A stretch of DNA of 64,000 nt from Kaistia terrae (lineage in GTDB: Bacteria > Pseudomonadota > Alphaproteobacteria > Rhizobiales > Kaistiaceae). Of this stretch, positions 52,345 to 61,095 are shown piece by piece (the stretch's first letter is position 1; each line of letters starts with the position of its first letter). The stretch spans positions 1 through 64,000 of the forward strand of contig NZ_JAPKNH010000006.1 of assembly GCF_026344005.1 (NCBI RefSeq). The letters are read 5' to 3'. The translations under genes and the position numbers were made by a program. The notes beneath the pieces were generated by a model. It ran no database searches. It was not told the origin of the DNA and worked only from the letters and a program-made list of their open reading frames with translations.

Positions 52345-52833
52345 GGAGAATCTCCCCGTTGGCCTGCCAAGGCCAAATAAGCGTTACGAGCGAAGACGAA
52401 ACCGGAACGAAATCGCCGCGCAAATCGCTATGGACGCGATCGGAACGTTGAAGACGAGCCGTTTTTGCCGGGGTTAGCCGGCTGTTTTCGCGGGTAGCAG
52501 TCGCAGCGATAAACGAGCGTTTATCGTGAGCGCTGCCTTCGCTTGGAACGGGGGAACCCGATCCGCACGCCCGGCAAGGATGTAGTGCCTCTTCAGTGAC
52601 AACGGCCGATGGAGAGCCGTCCGAGACCAAAAAAGCCCGCTACGTCGTTGCTTCAAGTCGCGTCCTCCGCGGAGACGGAGTTCACCGGTTTCGCTTTCCG
52701 GCTGCCGACCTTCTCGGGATCTCTCCCGAACTCCTGGGACCCTCCTTACGGAAGATCTTGGGCGTCGCTTCGGCCTCTTGTCCGAAGCCCCACCGGTCGG
52801 CACGCAACCACAGGCACGTGCGATAATTGGGCA
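52345..52833 (-). promoter_or_regulatory. Long structured 5' leader of odc, speF-motif candidate
   Basis: Alphaproteobacterial ornithine decarboxylase genes are known to carry the conserved speF RNA motif in their leaders. Here a non-coding stretch of about 490 nt precedes odc. Visible minus-strand structures are hairpins at 52767-52788 (7-bp stem), 52714-52729 (6-bp stem, 4-base loop) and 52665-52674 (CTCCGCGGAG), plus a 20-bp palindrome at 52507-52526. GCGGGCTTTTTT at 52640-52629 could be an attenuator end. No model search was possible, so identity with the speF motif is inferred from position and length. Confidence 0.55.
52507..52526. promoter_or_regulatory. Perfect 20-bp palindrome in the odc leader
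   Basis: CGATAAACG-AG-CGTTTATCG. The symmetric AT-bearing arms stand out in the G+C-rich leader. It could be an RNA hairpin or a protein operator. Confidence 0.5.
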
Positions 52834-52839
52834 AGGAGG

Positions 52840-52868
52840 TAGGTAGGCTGAACGCGGTTAATATTCAA
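52840..52868 (-). promoter_or_regulatory. Candidate odc promoter
   Basis: Minus-strand TTGAAT (52868-52863), 17-base spacer and TACCTA (52845-52840). Initiation near 52833 would give a leader of about 490 nt before odc. Confidence 0.4.
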
Positions 52869-53094
52869 GCGGATTTTGTACCGAAAGCTCAAAATCCACG
52901 CATCGACCACCCCCAGCGGCCGAACATGAAGGAATCGCGACATTTTTGTGTCGGCTCAGGGGCTTGCGAGGCCCCTTTTCGGGCCAAAAACGGCCTACAC
53001 AGCAAGCTTAACACGGCCGGTCCGGCCCCCATGATTCGCGCTTCCGGCATCGGGTGCTTTCGCCTATGCAGGAAGAGCAACAGGAGAGCAGCGC
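52869..53094. other. Intergenic region between odc leader and the GGT-like gene
   Basis: Two short hairpins are seen: CGACA/TGTCG near 52938-52953 and a terminator-like GGGGC/GCCCC stem followed by TTTT at 52958-52979. No plus-strand gene ends upstream of the latter, so what it would terminate is unclear. I see no gene. Confidence 0.4.
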
Positions 53095-54684
53095 GTGAAC
53101 GAAACGGTCGTCGGCGAAAAGGGCATGGTTGTGGCCCCCCACAGGGCTGCCGCGGAAGCGGGCGCCGAGATCCTGCGCTCCGGCGGCAACGCCATCGAGG
53201 CGGTGATCGCCGCCGCCGCCACCATCGCCGTGGTCTATCCGCACATGAACGGCATCGGCGGCGACGGCTTCTGGCTGATCCGCGAGCCCGGCAAGGAGCC
53301 GCGCTATCTCGAAGCCTGCGGCGCCGCCGGCTCGTTGGCGACCATCAAGGCCTATCGCGCCAAGGGCTATGACACCGTTCCGACACGCGGCCCCGATGCG
53401 GCGCTCACCGTCGCCGGCGCGATTTCCGGCTGGAACACCGCGTTTGAATTGTCGCAAAGTCTTGGCGGTCGGCTTGATCGCAACACGCTGGTCGCCAATG
53501 CCGTCGAGCATGCCAAGTCCGGCATCTCGGTGACGCGTTCGCAGGCCCGGCTTACGGCACAGCATCGGGGCGACCTGGCCGCCGCGCCGGGCTTCAAGGA
53601 TGTGTTCCTGATCGACGGCAAGGCGCCCGAGATCGGCGCGACCATCCGGCAGGAACGTCTCGCCGACACGCTGGAGCATCTCGGCCGCGCCGGATTCTCC
53701 GATTTCTACAAGGGCGACGTCGCCAACGAGATCGCTGGCGATCTGGAACGCTTCCAGTGCCCGGTGACGCGGGAGGATCTCGCGGCCCACGAGGCGCGGT
53801 TGCGTGCTCCCCTCTCTGTCCGGCTGCAGGACGTGACCGTCTATAATGCGCCGCCGCCGACGCAGGGCGTCGCCTCGCTGTTGATCCTCGGGATTTTCGA
53901 ACGCCTCGGCGTCAAGCGCGGCGAAAGCTTCGAGCATGTCCACGGCCTGATCGAGGCGACCAAGCGCGCCTTCCTCATCCGCGACAAGCACGTCACCGAC
54001 CCGGTTTTCGCCGGCGATCTCTCCATGCATCTGTCGCCGCGTGTGCTCGCCCGCGAGGTCGCCGCGATCGACATGCAGCGCGCGGCTCCCTGGCCGCAGG
54101 TGGCAAAAAAGGGCGACACCGTCTGGCTTGGCGCCATCGACGAAAGCGGGCTCTCCGTCTCTTATATACAGTCGATCTTCTGGGAGTTCGGCTCCGGCGT
54201 CGTGCTGCCGGCAACCGGCATCACCTGGCAGAACCGCGGCGCCAGCTTCTCGCTCGATCCGCGCGCGCTCAATCCGCTGGAGCCCGGCCGCCGCCCGTTC
54301 CACACGCTGAACCCGGCGCTGGCGCGCTTCGACGATGGCCGCATCATGAGCTACGGCACCATGGGCGGCGAGGGCCAGCCGCAGACGCAGGGCGCGATCT
54401 TCACGCGCCATGCGCTGTTCGGCATGGAGCTTGGCGAGGCCATCGATGCGCCACGCTGGCTGCTCGGCAAGACCTGGGGTTCCGACCACGTCAATCTCCG
54501 CGTCGAGAACCGCTTCGACCCGGATCTGCTGATCGCGCTCGAACGGGCCGGTCATGAGGTGTCGGTGCTGGACGAAACCTATTCCGACACTATGGGCCAT
54601 GCCGGCGCGCTCGTCCGCCGCAAGGACGGCCGGATTTTTGGCGCAAGCGATCCGCGTTCAGACGGGGCTGCGGTCGCTGCCTGA
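53095..54684 (+). CDS. Gamma-glutamyltransferase-family Ntn hydrolase
   Basis: GGT-like protein of 529 aa. It should be made as a precursor that cleaves itself before a catalytic Thr; the site is KKGDTVWLGAIDESG with Thr342. The N-terminal block AAAEAGAEILRSGGNAIEA and the C-terminal MGGEGQPQTQGAIF are family-conserved. There is no signal peptide, so it is probably cytoplasmic, as in the oxamate amidohydrolase / cephalosporin acylase-like branch rather than the periplasmic GGT. GTG 53095 has AGGAG eight bases upstream. The amidase gene next to it suggests a shared amide-degrading pathway. Confidence 0.85.
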   Translation: MNETVVGEKGMVVAPHRAAAEAGAEILRSGGNAIEAVIAAAATIAVVYPHMNGIGGDGFWLIREPGKEPRYLEACGAAGSLATIKAYRAKGYDTVPTRGPDAALTVAGAISGWNTAFELSQSLGGRLDRNTLVANAVEHAKSGISVTRSQARLTAQHRGDLAAAPGFKDVFLIDGKAPEIGATIRQERLADTLEHLGRAGFSDFYKGDVANEIAGDLERFQCPVTREDLAAHEARLRAPLSVRLQDVTVYNAPPPTQGVASLLILGIFERLGVKRGESFEHVHGLIEATKRAFLIRDKHVTDPVFAGDLSMHLSPRVLAREVAAIDMQRAAPWPQVAKKGDTVWLGAIDESGLSVSYIQSIFWEFGSGVVLPATGITWQNRGASFSLDPRALNPLEPGRRPFHTLNPALARFDDGRIMSYGTMGGEGQPQTQGAIFTRHALFGMELGEAIDAPRWLLGKTWGSDHVNLRVENRFDPDLLIALERAGHEVSVLDETYSDTMGHAGALVRRKDGRIFGASDPRSDGAAVAA

Positions 54685-54798
54685 GCCGAACGGCCGCCGC
54701 CTTCTTTGGCAAAGAGCCAAGAAGGCGGTATGAATTCAACAGCCATCGACGCCGCGCCGGTGTCGCCCCGATGACCCCACAGGAAATCGATACAACCC

Positions 54799-55983
54799 AT
54801 GCTGCTCGCCAATGATCCGGTCCATGCCTTCGTCGACTATCCCGCCGTCGAAGTGCCTTCGGCTCCTACCGGGCCGCTCGCCGGCCTGACCATGGCGATC
54901 AAGGACCTTTATGACGTCGCGGGCTACCCGACCGGCGTCGGCCATCCGCTGAAGCGCGCCGAAAGCGGCGACAAGACGGAGACTGCGCCCGCCGTGCAGC
55001 TCCTGCTCGACGCCGGCGCTCGCTTCATGGGCAAGGTTCATACGGACGAGTTCGCCTATTCGATGAATGGCGAGAATTTCCACTATGGCACGCCGATCAA
55101 TGTCCGCGCCCCGGGCCGCATTCCGGGCGGGTCTTCGTCCGGCTCGGCAACGGCCGTTTCAGGCGGCCTGGTCGATTTCGCGCTTGGCAGCGATACCGGC
55201 GGATCCGTACGCGCGCCGGCTTCCTATAACGGTCTCATCGGCATGCGCCCGACGCAGGACCGCATCGACATGTCGCGCGTCGCCCCGTTGGCGGAGAGCT
55301 TTGACACGGTCGGCTGGTTCGCCCGCGACATCGACACCTTTTCCCGCGTCGGCGCCGTGCTGCTCGGCGAGGACGAGACCGATACCCCGCTGACGCGGTT
55401 CCTCGTCGGCGACGATATCCACGCCCTGCTGCTGGGCGAACTGGAAGAGGCCGCCGTCCGCTCGGCAACGCCCCGTATCGCCGCGCATCTCCAGCCCGCC
55501 GGCGCCGTCATCGTCGCCCCCGATGGCCTCGCCGCCTGGCGCATGATCTTCCGCACCATGCAGGCCTATGAAGCCTGGGAGGCGAACGGCGAATGGATCG
55601 AGAGCCGCCAGCCGAGCTTCGGCCCCGGCGTGCGCGAGCGCTTCGAATGGGCGAGCCACGTCACCCGCGAGGAATATGACGCCGCCGCCATCCGTCGCGC
55701 CCAGGTGCGGGCGCATGTCCGTGGCCTGCTCGGCGACAACACCGTGCTCGCCATCCCCACAACGCCCGGCGTCGCGCCGCGCATCGGCCTGGGTGGCGAA
55801 GAGCTTGAATCCTACCGCAACCGCGCGCTCTCCATGCTGTGCACCGCCGGTCTCGCCGGCCTGCCGCAGATCAGCCTGCCCTTGGCCGAGCACGATGGTT
55901 GCCCGCTCGGCGTCTCGCTGATTGCGCCTGCCGGTCGCGACCGCGCGCTGATCGAGCTGGCCGCCAAGATCATGGCCGGCTGA
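54799..55983 (+). CDS. Amidase-signature family amidase
   Basis: Amidase of 394 aa with the Ser-cisSer-Lys triad: Lys34 in MAIKDLYD, cis-Ser in GRIPGGSSSGSA (near 115) and nucleophile Ser in GSDTGGSVRAPASYNG (near 135). Shorter than typical GatA (about 480), it resembles the plant AMI1-like / AtzE-type small amidases. It follows the GGT-like gene by 114 bp and is five bases ahead of a LysR gene on the same strand. The natural substrate is unknown. Confidence 0.88.
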   Translation: MLLANDPVHAFVDYPAVEVPSAPTGPLAGLTMAIKDLYDVAGYPTGVGHPLKRAESGDKTETAPAVQLLLDAGARFMGKVHTDEFAYSMNGENFHYGTPINVRAPGRIPGGSSSGSATAVSGGLVDFALGSDTGGSVRAPASYNGLIGMRPTQDRIDMSRVAPLAESFDTVGWFARDIDTFSRVGAVLLGEDETDTPLTRFLVGDDIHALLLGELEEAAVRSATPRIAAHLQPAGAVIVAPDGLAAWRMIFRTMQAYEAWEANGEWIESRQPSFGPGVRERFEWASHVTREEYDAAAIRRAQVRAHVRGLLGDNTVLAIPTTPGVAPRIGLGGEELESYRNRALSMLCTAGLAGLPQISLPLAEHDGCPLGVSLIAPAGRDRALIELAAKIMAG

Positions 55984-55988
55984 CGATC

Positions 55989-56897
55989 ATGGACACGCTC
56001 ACCCGGATGAAGACCTTCATCGAGGTCGTCGAGGCAGGCAGCTTCTCCGCTGCCGCGCGAAAAATGGGCCGCTCCAAGGCGCTCATTTCCAAATATGTGC
56101 GCGAGCTGGAGGACGAGCTCGGCGCGCGCCTTTTGAACCGCACGACGCGGACCCTGTCCCTGACCGAAGTCGGCCAGGGCTATGTCCGCGACGCCTCTGA
56201 CATCTTGCAGCGGATCGACGACCTGCAATCTTCGGTCGGCGATGCCCATGCCGCGCCGCGCGGCCGGCTGAAGGTCAGCGCCCCGCGCACCTTCGGCGAT
56301 GGCGAGCTTGGTCGCGCCATCATGGAATTCGTCGTCAGCGAGCCTGAAATCGCGCTCGAACTCCATCTCGAAGACCGCTTCGTCGATCTGGTCGATGAGG
56401 GTTTCGACGTCGCGATCCGCATCTCGACCCTGACCGATTCAAGCCTGATCGCCCGTCGGCTGGCCTCGTTCCGCATCGCCATTGTCGCCAGCCCGGACGT
56501 GCTGGAGCGCTGGGGCAAGCCGGATCGACCGCACGATCTGGCGAACAAGCCCTGCATCATCGATTCGAATGTCGCCTACCGCACCAATTGGCCGTTTCTG
56601 ATCGAAGGCGAGCGTGTCTCCGTGACGGTCAAGGGCCGTGTCGAGGTCGACAGCCCCAATGCGGCGCGTCTGGCGGCGATCGCCGGGCTCGGCTTCGCCG
56701 TCGTGCCCTATCTGGTGGTGAAGGACGATATCGAGGCGGGCCGACTGATCGTCGTGCTCGAACCCTATGAACCGGCCAGCGCCGCCGTTCACGCCGTCTA
56801 TCCGCATCGGCGCCATCTTTCCGGCAAGGTGCGCAGCTTCATCGATTTCCTGGTGACGTGGTTCGACAAGAACGGCCCCAACGGCAACAACTGCTAG
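55989..56897 (+). CDS. LysR-family transcriptional regulator
   Basis: 302-aa regulator. The N-terminal winged helix (MKTFIEVVEAGSFSAAARKMGRSKALISKYVRELE, about 7-41) is followed by the substrate-binding-like effector domain (about 92-290). It belongs to the CrgA/AaeR-like subgroup, judged by LNRTTRTLSLTEVGQGY. It sits six bases after the amidase gene on the same strand, unlike the usual divergent layout, and probably regulates the GGT-amidase group. Confidence 0.9.
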   Translation: MDTLTRMKTFIEVVEAGSFSAAARKMGRSKALISKYVRELEDELGARLLNRTTRTLSLTEVGQGYVRDASDILQRIDDLQSSVGDAHAAPRGRLKVSAPRTFGDGELGRAIMEFVVSEPEIALELHLEDRFVDLVDEGFDVAIRISTLTDSSLIARRLASFRIAIVASPDVLERWGKPDRPHDLANKPCIIDSNVAYRTNWPFLIEGERVSVTVKGRVEVDSPNAARLAAIAGLGFAVVPYLVVKDDIEAGRLIVVLEPYEPASAAVHAVYPHRRHLSGKVRSFIDFLVTWFDKNGPNGNNC

Positions 56898-57065
56898 GGG
56901 CATGCCGCCACGCGCGAAACGCCGTGCGTCCGGCCACGGCCGGCCTCAAGAAACTGTGATGGGCGGACCGTTGCCGAAACGGATCCGCCTTTCCCGTCGA
57001 CACGATCTGGCCGTACTTGTCTGGCCCCTTTCCCACCGCTCGCCCTCCGCAGAGACCCATTGCTC

Positions 57066-57710
57066 ATGCTTCGATCCCTGATCGCCTTCGCCTTTGCCGC
57101 GCTCTTCGCGACCGCAGCCCAGGCGCATCCGCATGTCTTCGTCGATGCGAAGGAAGAGCTCGTCTTCAACGCGGACGGCAAGATCTCGGCGATCCGCCAT
57201 ATCTGGCAGTTCGACCAGGCCTTTACCGCCTTTGCTATCCAGGGCCTCGACGCCAATGGCGACGGCAAACTGTCGGACGACGAACTGCAGCCGCTCGCCA
57301 AGGTCAACGTCGATTCGCTGAAGGACTTTCACTATTTCACCAGGCTGAAGGTCAACGGCCAACGTGCGCCGGTCGAGGCGCCTTCGGAATACTGGCTCGA
57401 TTTCCACGACAGCCGCCTGACGCTTTTCTACACGCTGCCCCTGCGGACGCCGACTGCCGTTGGCGCCAACACTGTTCTGGAAGTGTTCGACCCGGAATAT
57501 TTCGTCGCCTTCAACTTCGTGAAGCACCACGCCATCACGCTCAACGGCGCGCCGGCCAACTGCAAGGCGCATTACGCGCCGCCGCATGAACTCGACGACA
57601 AGATCATGGCGCAGCTCGCCGCGATTCCCGCCGACCAGCGCGACCTGCCCGACGAGCTCGCCGACGCGGCTTCGAGCCTCGCGGCCCAGATCACGATCGC
57701 CTGTTCATGA
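57066..57710 (+). CDS. DUF1007-family periplasmic protein
   Basis: Exported 214-aa protein of the DUF1007 family. The signal peptide (MLRSLIAFAFAALFATAAQA) is followed by HPHVFVDAKEELVF, whose His-x-His at the new N-terminus is a likely metal ligand. The stop overlaps the start of the NicO-type permease by four bases. DUF1007 proteins regularly accompany Ni/Co permeases and are thought to help metal movement in the periplasm. ATG 57066 is preferred to TTG 57060. Confidence 0.87.
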   Translation: MLRSLIAFAFAALFATAAQAHPHVFVDAKEELVFNADGKISAIRHIWQFDQAFTAFAIQGLDANGDGKLSDDELQPLAKVNVDSLKDFHYFTRLKVNGQRAPVEAPSEYWLDFHDSRLTLFYTLPLRTPTAVGANTVLEVFDPEYFVAFNFVKHHAITLNGAPANCKAHYAPPHELDDKIMAQLAAIPADQRDLPDELADAASSLAAQITIACS

Positions 57711-58885
57711 ATTCAGAAGCGTTTTCGAGCGAAGTGGACACCGGTTCGCGTGAAGAAAACGCGACCAGGCACGGGGTTAGAGCCTTGCGCCATTTCGGAG
57801 ACATGGTGAAAGGCTCCAGCCGTGTCTGCCGCTGGATCGGCGCTGGCGTCGCCGGGCTGACACCGACGCTTGCCCTCGCCGCACCGAGCCCGTTTGGCAT
57901 CGCGACGCCCGATGGCGGCGGCGTCGTCGGTTGGGCAGGGCCGCTTGCCCCCTTCTTCCAGTGGATCGCGCGGCAGCAGTCGATCTTCTATCGCGACCTG
58001 ACCGACGCGCTCGCCAACCTTTCGCATAGCGGTCATGCGGCGGCGTTGCTGATCTCGCTCTCCTTCGCCTATGGCGTCTTCCACGCCGTCGGCCCCGGCC
58101 ATGGCAAGGCGGTGATCGCTTCCTATCTGCTCGCCACCGGCGACCGGCTGAAGCGCGGCATCGTCATTTCCTTTGCCTCCGCCCTCGTGCAGGCACTGAC
58201 GGCGATCCTCGTCGTCTCGGTCGGCACGCTCATCCTGAACGTTACCGCGATGACGATGACGCGGGCCACCGACGCGCTGGAAATTGCCAGCTACGCGCTG
58301 ATCACGCTGTGCGGCGTCTGGCTGCTCTGGATGCGATTCTCGTCACGCGGCGCCCTTGAAGCCCAGTCAGGCAATCCTGCCGCGTCCGTTCAGGCCATTC
58401 AGGGCTTCGCCGGGCACGATCCCGCCACCTGCAATCACCCGCAGCACAGGCTCGGTCGAAGTTCCGCGTTGGGGCTCAACACGGCCGCCCCATCCATGGC
58501 GATGAGCTGTGATACCTGCGGTCATTCGCATGCGCCCGATCCGGCTCAACTCGACCGCCCGCTGACGGTTGGGCGAGCCTGGACCGCGATCCTGGCCGTC
58601 GGCGTGCGTCCGTGCTCCGGCGCCATCATCGTGCTGGTGTTCGCCATATCGCAAAAGCTCTACTGGGCCGGCATTCTCTCGGTGCTGATGATGGCGCTGG
58701 GGACGGGGATCACCGTCTCGGCGCTGGCAACGCTGGCGGTGAAGGCCAAGGATATCGCGCTGCGCTTTTCCGGCGGCGAGACCCGGACCCAGCTTCGCGT
58801 GGTCAACGGCCTGCAGATTGTCGCCGCGAGCGGCATTCTGGTCTTCGGTCTGCTGATGCTGGGCGGCGCGCTGGCAGCGATCTAG
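57707..58885 (+). CDS. NicO-family nickel/cobalt exporter (RcnA-like)
   Basis: Inner-membrane permease of 392 aa. The NicO signature SFAYGVFHAVGPGHGKAVIASY lies near 120-145. There are about six helices, and a central soluble loop (about 225-285) rich in His and Cys (GHDPATCNHPQH, CDTCGHSHAPD) that should bind metal. VGVRPCSGAIIVLVFAI near 300 is the second conserved helix. The coupled DUF1007 gene supports a Ni2+/Co2+ export role. ATG 57707 overlaps the previous stop; a start at a later Met near 57804 would give a more normal N-terminus. Confidence 0.88.
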   Translation: MNSEAFSSEVDTGSREENATRHGVRALRHFGDMVKGSSRVCRWIGAGVAGLTPTLALAAPSPFGIATPDGGGVVGWAGPLAPFFQWIARQQSIFYRDLTDALANLSHSGHAAALLISLSFAYGVFHAVGPGHGKAVIASYLLATGDRLKRGIVISFASALVQALTAILVVSVGTLILNVTAMTMTRATDALEIASYALITLCGVWLLWMRFSSRGALEAQSGNPAASVQAIQGFAGHDPATCNHPQHRLGRSSALGLNTAAPSMAMSCDTCGHSHAPDPAQLDRPLTVGRAWTAILAVGVRPCSGAIIVLVFAISQKLYWAGILSVLMMALGTGITVSALATLAVKAKDIALRFSGGETRTQLRVVNGLQIVAASGILVFGLLMLGGALAAI

Positions 58886-58903
58886 GCCGGCGTCGGCTTG
58901 AAA

Positions 58904-58954
58904 GACCCTCACCCAACCCTCTCCCGCTTGCGGGAGAGGGTTGGGTGAGGGTCT
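58904..58954. repeat. Perfect family-A palindrome, likely acting as terminator
   Basis: AGACCCTCACCC AACCCTCTCCCGC mirrored exactly by GCGGGAGAGGGTTGGGTGAGGGTCT around a four-base TTGC loop: 23 bp per arm. It lies between convergent genes, 19 bases after the NicO stop. Confidence 0.85.
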
Positions 58955-58966
58955 TGCTAGAAGTCC

Positions 58967-59749
58967 CTATTCGGCCGCGAGCAAATTCCGCGACGCGGCA
59001 CGCGCCCGCATGGCCTCGCCGAATGCGTGGAACAGGCGGCCGGACGGCGCGTCCGTCGTCACCCAATATTCCGGATGCCATTGCACGCCGACGGCGAAGC
59101 CCGGTGCATCGCGGACGCTGACCGCCTCGATCGTGCCATCGGCCGCGACTGCCTCGACGACCAGCCCCTCGGCCAATTGACCGATCGCCTGCCTGTGCAG
59201 CGAATTCACCTCGATCGTGTCGCGCTCGACGATGCGGGCGAAGCAGCCGCCCGGCACGATCTCGACCGGATGACGGATGGCGAAGCGTTCGTCCGCCACG
59301 TCGGACACCGGCGAACGGTGGTCATGGCGTCCCGGCAGGTCCTGCACTTCGGAGATCAGCGTCCCGCCCAGCGCGACGTTGAGTTCCTGCTGGCCGCGAC
59401 AGATGGCGAGCAGCGGCACGCCCTTGGCGATCGCCGCCCGGATCAGCGGCAGGCTGGTCGCGTCGCGCGCCGGGTCATAGGGTTCCGTGCGCGGGTCCGG
59501 CGTTTCGCCATAGAGCGTGGGGTGGACATTCGAACGGCTGCCGGTGACCAGCACGCCATCGACCCGTTCGAGCAGCGCGTCGATATCGATCGCGGCGCCC
59601 AGCGACGGCACGATGAGCGGAATGCCGCCGGCCCCGTCCACCACCGCCTTCACATAGGACTCGGGAGCGGCGTGCCACTGATAGCCGCCGAACTCGCGGA
59701 CATCGGCCGTCACGGCGACGAGGGGCGTAAAATTCTTCAAATCCGTCAT
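58967..59749 (-). CDS. Gamma-glutamyl-gamma-aminobutyrate hydrolase family (class I amidotransferase, PuuD-like)
   Basis: Peptidase C26-type hydrolase of 260 aa. The nucleophile Cys is in PLLAICRGQQELN (Cys117), and the His-Glu of the triad are in GVQWHPEYW near 222. VTGSRSNVHPTLY near 68 matches the PuuD group, which releases GABA from gamma-glutamyl-GABA in putrescine breakdown. No puuA-C genes are present here, so the exact substrate is uncertain. The gene is isolated and convergent with the NicO gene. Confidence 0.88.
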   Translation of the reverse strand: MTDLKNFTPLVAVTADVREFGGYQWHAAPESYVKAVVDGAGGIPLIVPSLGAAIDIDALLERVDGVLVTGSRSNVHPTLYGETPDPRTEPYDPARDATSLPLIRAAIAKGVPLLAICRGQQELNVALGGTLISEVQDLPGRHDHRSPVSDVADERFAIRHPVEIVPGGCFARIVERDTIEVNSLHRQAIGQLAEGLVVEAVAADGTIEAVSVRDAPGFAVGVQWHPEYWVTTDAPSGRLFHAFGEAMRARAASRNLLAAE

Positions 59750-59964
59750 GATCCAGATCGTTTGCTGTGAAGCATGGCCCCTCTTTTACACCGGACCGTG
59801 GCAAAAAGCCGTCTTTTCGCCAATTCTGGTCCCTAGATCAAAGGCTCGGGAGACCTTTCTCCATATAGGCATCGCGGCGGGTGCCGGCAGCCCCGGCTTG
59901 CCCCGCCCGCCCGAAACGCTGATGTCGGCACCTGACAGCGCCGCCCGAAAACCAGGAGCTTGTC

Positions 59965-61092
59965 ATGGGTGTGAAATACCTGGACAGACGCACGATCCTC
60001 AAAGCGGCAACGATCGGTCCCGGTATCGCCGCGACGAGCGGCGCCGGGAGCGCGCTGGCGGCGCCGGCGGTAGTCACCACCCCTCCCGAGGTGCACTGGC
60101 GGCTGCAATCGAGCTTCCCCGCGCAGATCGACACCATCCGGGGCGGCACCGAGGCAATCGTCCGCACCGTCGGCGTGCTGACCGGGGGACGTTTCCAGAT
60201 CGAAATCGGCGAGCCGGGCGATTTCGTGCCGGCGGAGGAGACGTTCGACGCCGTGCAGGCGGGAAAGCTCCAGGCGCAGCAAACCTGCTCCTATTATTAC
60301 ATCGACCGGGATCCGGCCTTCGCTTTCGGCAGCTCCATGCCCTTCGGCCTGAACGCGCGCATGCAGAACGCCTGGATCGGCGAGGGCGGTGGCCAGCACC
60401 TGCTCGACAGCTTCTATGACCATTACGACATGGTCTCGTTCGTGGCGGGAAACACCGGCGTCCAGATGGGCGGCTGGTTCCGCAAGGAGATCCGCAGCCT
60501 GCCGGAGATCGCCGGGCTGAAGATGCGGATTGCCGGCCTCGGCGGCACCGTGCTGGAAAGGCTGGGCGTCCAGACGCAGGCAATGCGGATCGAGACAACC
60601 TATGCCGCCCTCGAACGCGGCACGATCGACGCGGCCGAATGGGGCGGTCCGTCCGAGGACGAGAAGCTCGGCTTCTATCGGGTCGCGCCCTATTACTATT
60701 ATCCTGGCTGGTGGGATGGCGGCCCGGCGATCCATCTGCTCGTCAACAAGACCGCTTTCGAAGCCCTGCCGGAGAGCTTCAAGCTGGCCCTGAAGGCAAG
60801 CGCCGCGCAGAGTTCGCAGACGATGCTTGCCCGCTATGACGTGCGCAACAACCAGGCCATCCGCAGCCTGCTCGACAAGGGCGTTCAACTCCGCCCATTT
60901 CCCACCGATCTGATGCAGGCCGCCTACAAGGCGTCGTTCGAGCTGTATGACGAGCTCGCAGCCAGCCATCCCCATTTCAAGACGATCTACGGCCCGTGGA
61001 AGGCCTTTCGCGACCAGATCTATCAGTCGTTCCGGGTCGCCGAATATGCGTTCGACAGCTTCGGCTTCGCCCAGCAGGCCAAGGGGCTCTAG
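59965..61092 (+). CDS. TRAP transporter solute-binding protein (DctP/TakP family)
   Basis: Periplasmic binding protein of 375 aa. The N-terminus has a Tat-type signal (DRRTILKAATIG, then a hydrophobic stretch to ALAAPA). TRAP-family features follow: WRLQSSFPAQ at the mature start, LKMRIAGLGGTVLERLGVQ near 190 with the carboxylate-binding Arg, and GTIDAAEWGGPSED near 223. YYYYPGWWDGGP suggests the TakP-like group for alpha-keto acids. No DctQ or DctM membrane subunits are adjacent, so it must work with a transporter encoded elsewhere. ATG 59965 has GGAG upstream. Confidence 0.87.
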   Translation: MGVKYLDRRTILKAATIGPGIAATSGAGSALAAPAVVTTPPEVHWRLQSSFPAQIDTIRGGTEAIVRTVGVLTGGRFQIEIGEPGDFVPAEETFDAVQAGKLQAQQTCSYYYIDRDPAFAFGSSMPFGLNARMQNAWIGEGGGQHLLDSFYDHYDMVSFVAGNTGVQMGGWFRKEIRSLPEIAGLKMRIAGLGGTVLERLGVQTQAMRIETTYAALERGTIDAAEWGGPSEDEKLGFYRVAPYYYYPGWWDGGPAIHLLVNKTAFEALPESFKLALKASAAQSSQTMLARYDVRNNQAIRSLLDKGVQLRPFPTDLMQAAYKASFELYDELAASHPHFKTIYGPWKAFRDQIYQSFRVAEYAFDSFGFAQQAKGL

Positions 61093-61095
61093 GCC

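Noticed and set aside
52474-52803. 109-codon minus-strand frame in the odc leader
   Set aside because: Very Arg-rich, no family resemblance, and it coincides with stable RNA hairpins; a structured non-coding leader explains the stretch better. A much shorter leader peptide cannot be excluded.
52958-52979. Plus-strand terminator for an unseen small gene upstream
   Set aside because: The stem and TTTT are real, but no plausible plus-strand frame with a ribosome-binding site ends before it, so it is recorded only as part of the gap.
52827-53372. Plus-strand frame running into the GGT-like gene
   Set aside because: It overlaps the well-supported GGT gene in another frame and becomes Arg-rich there.
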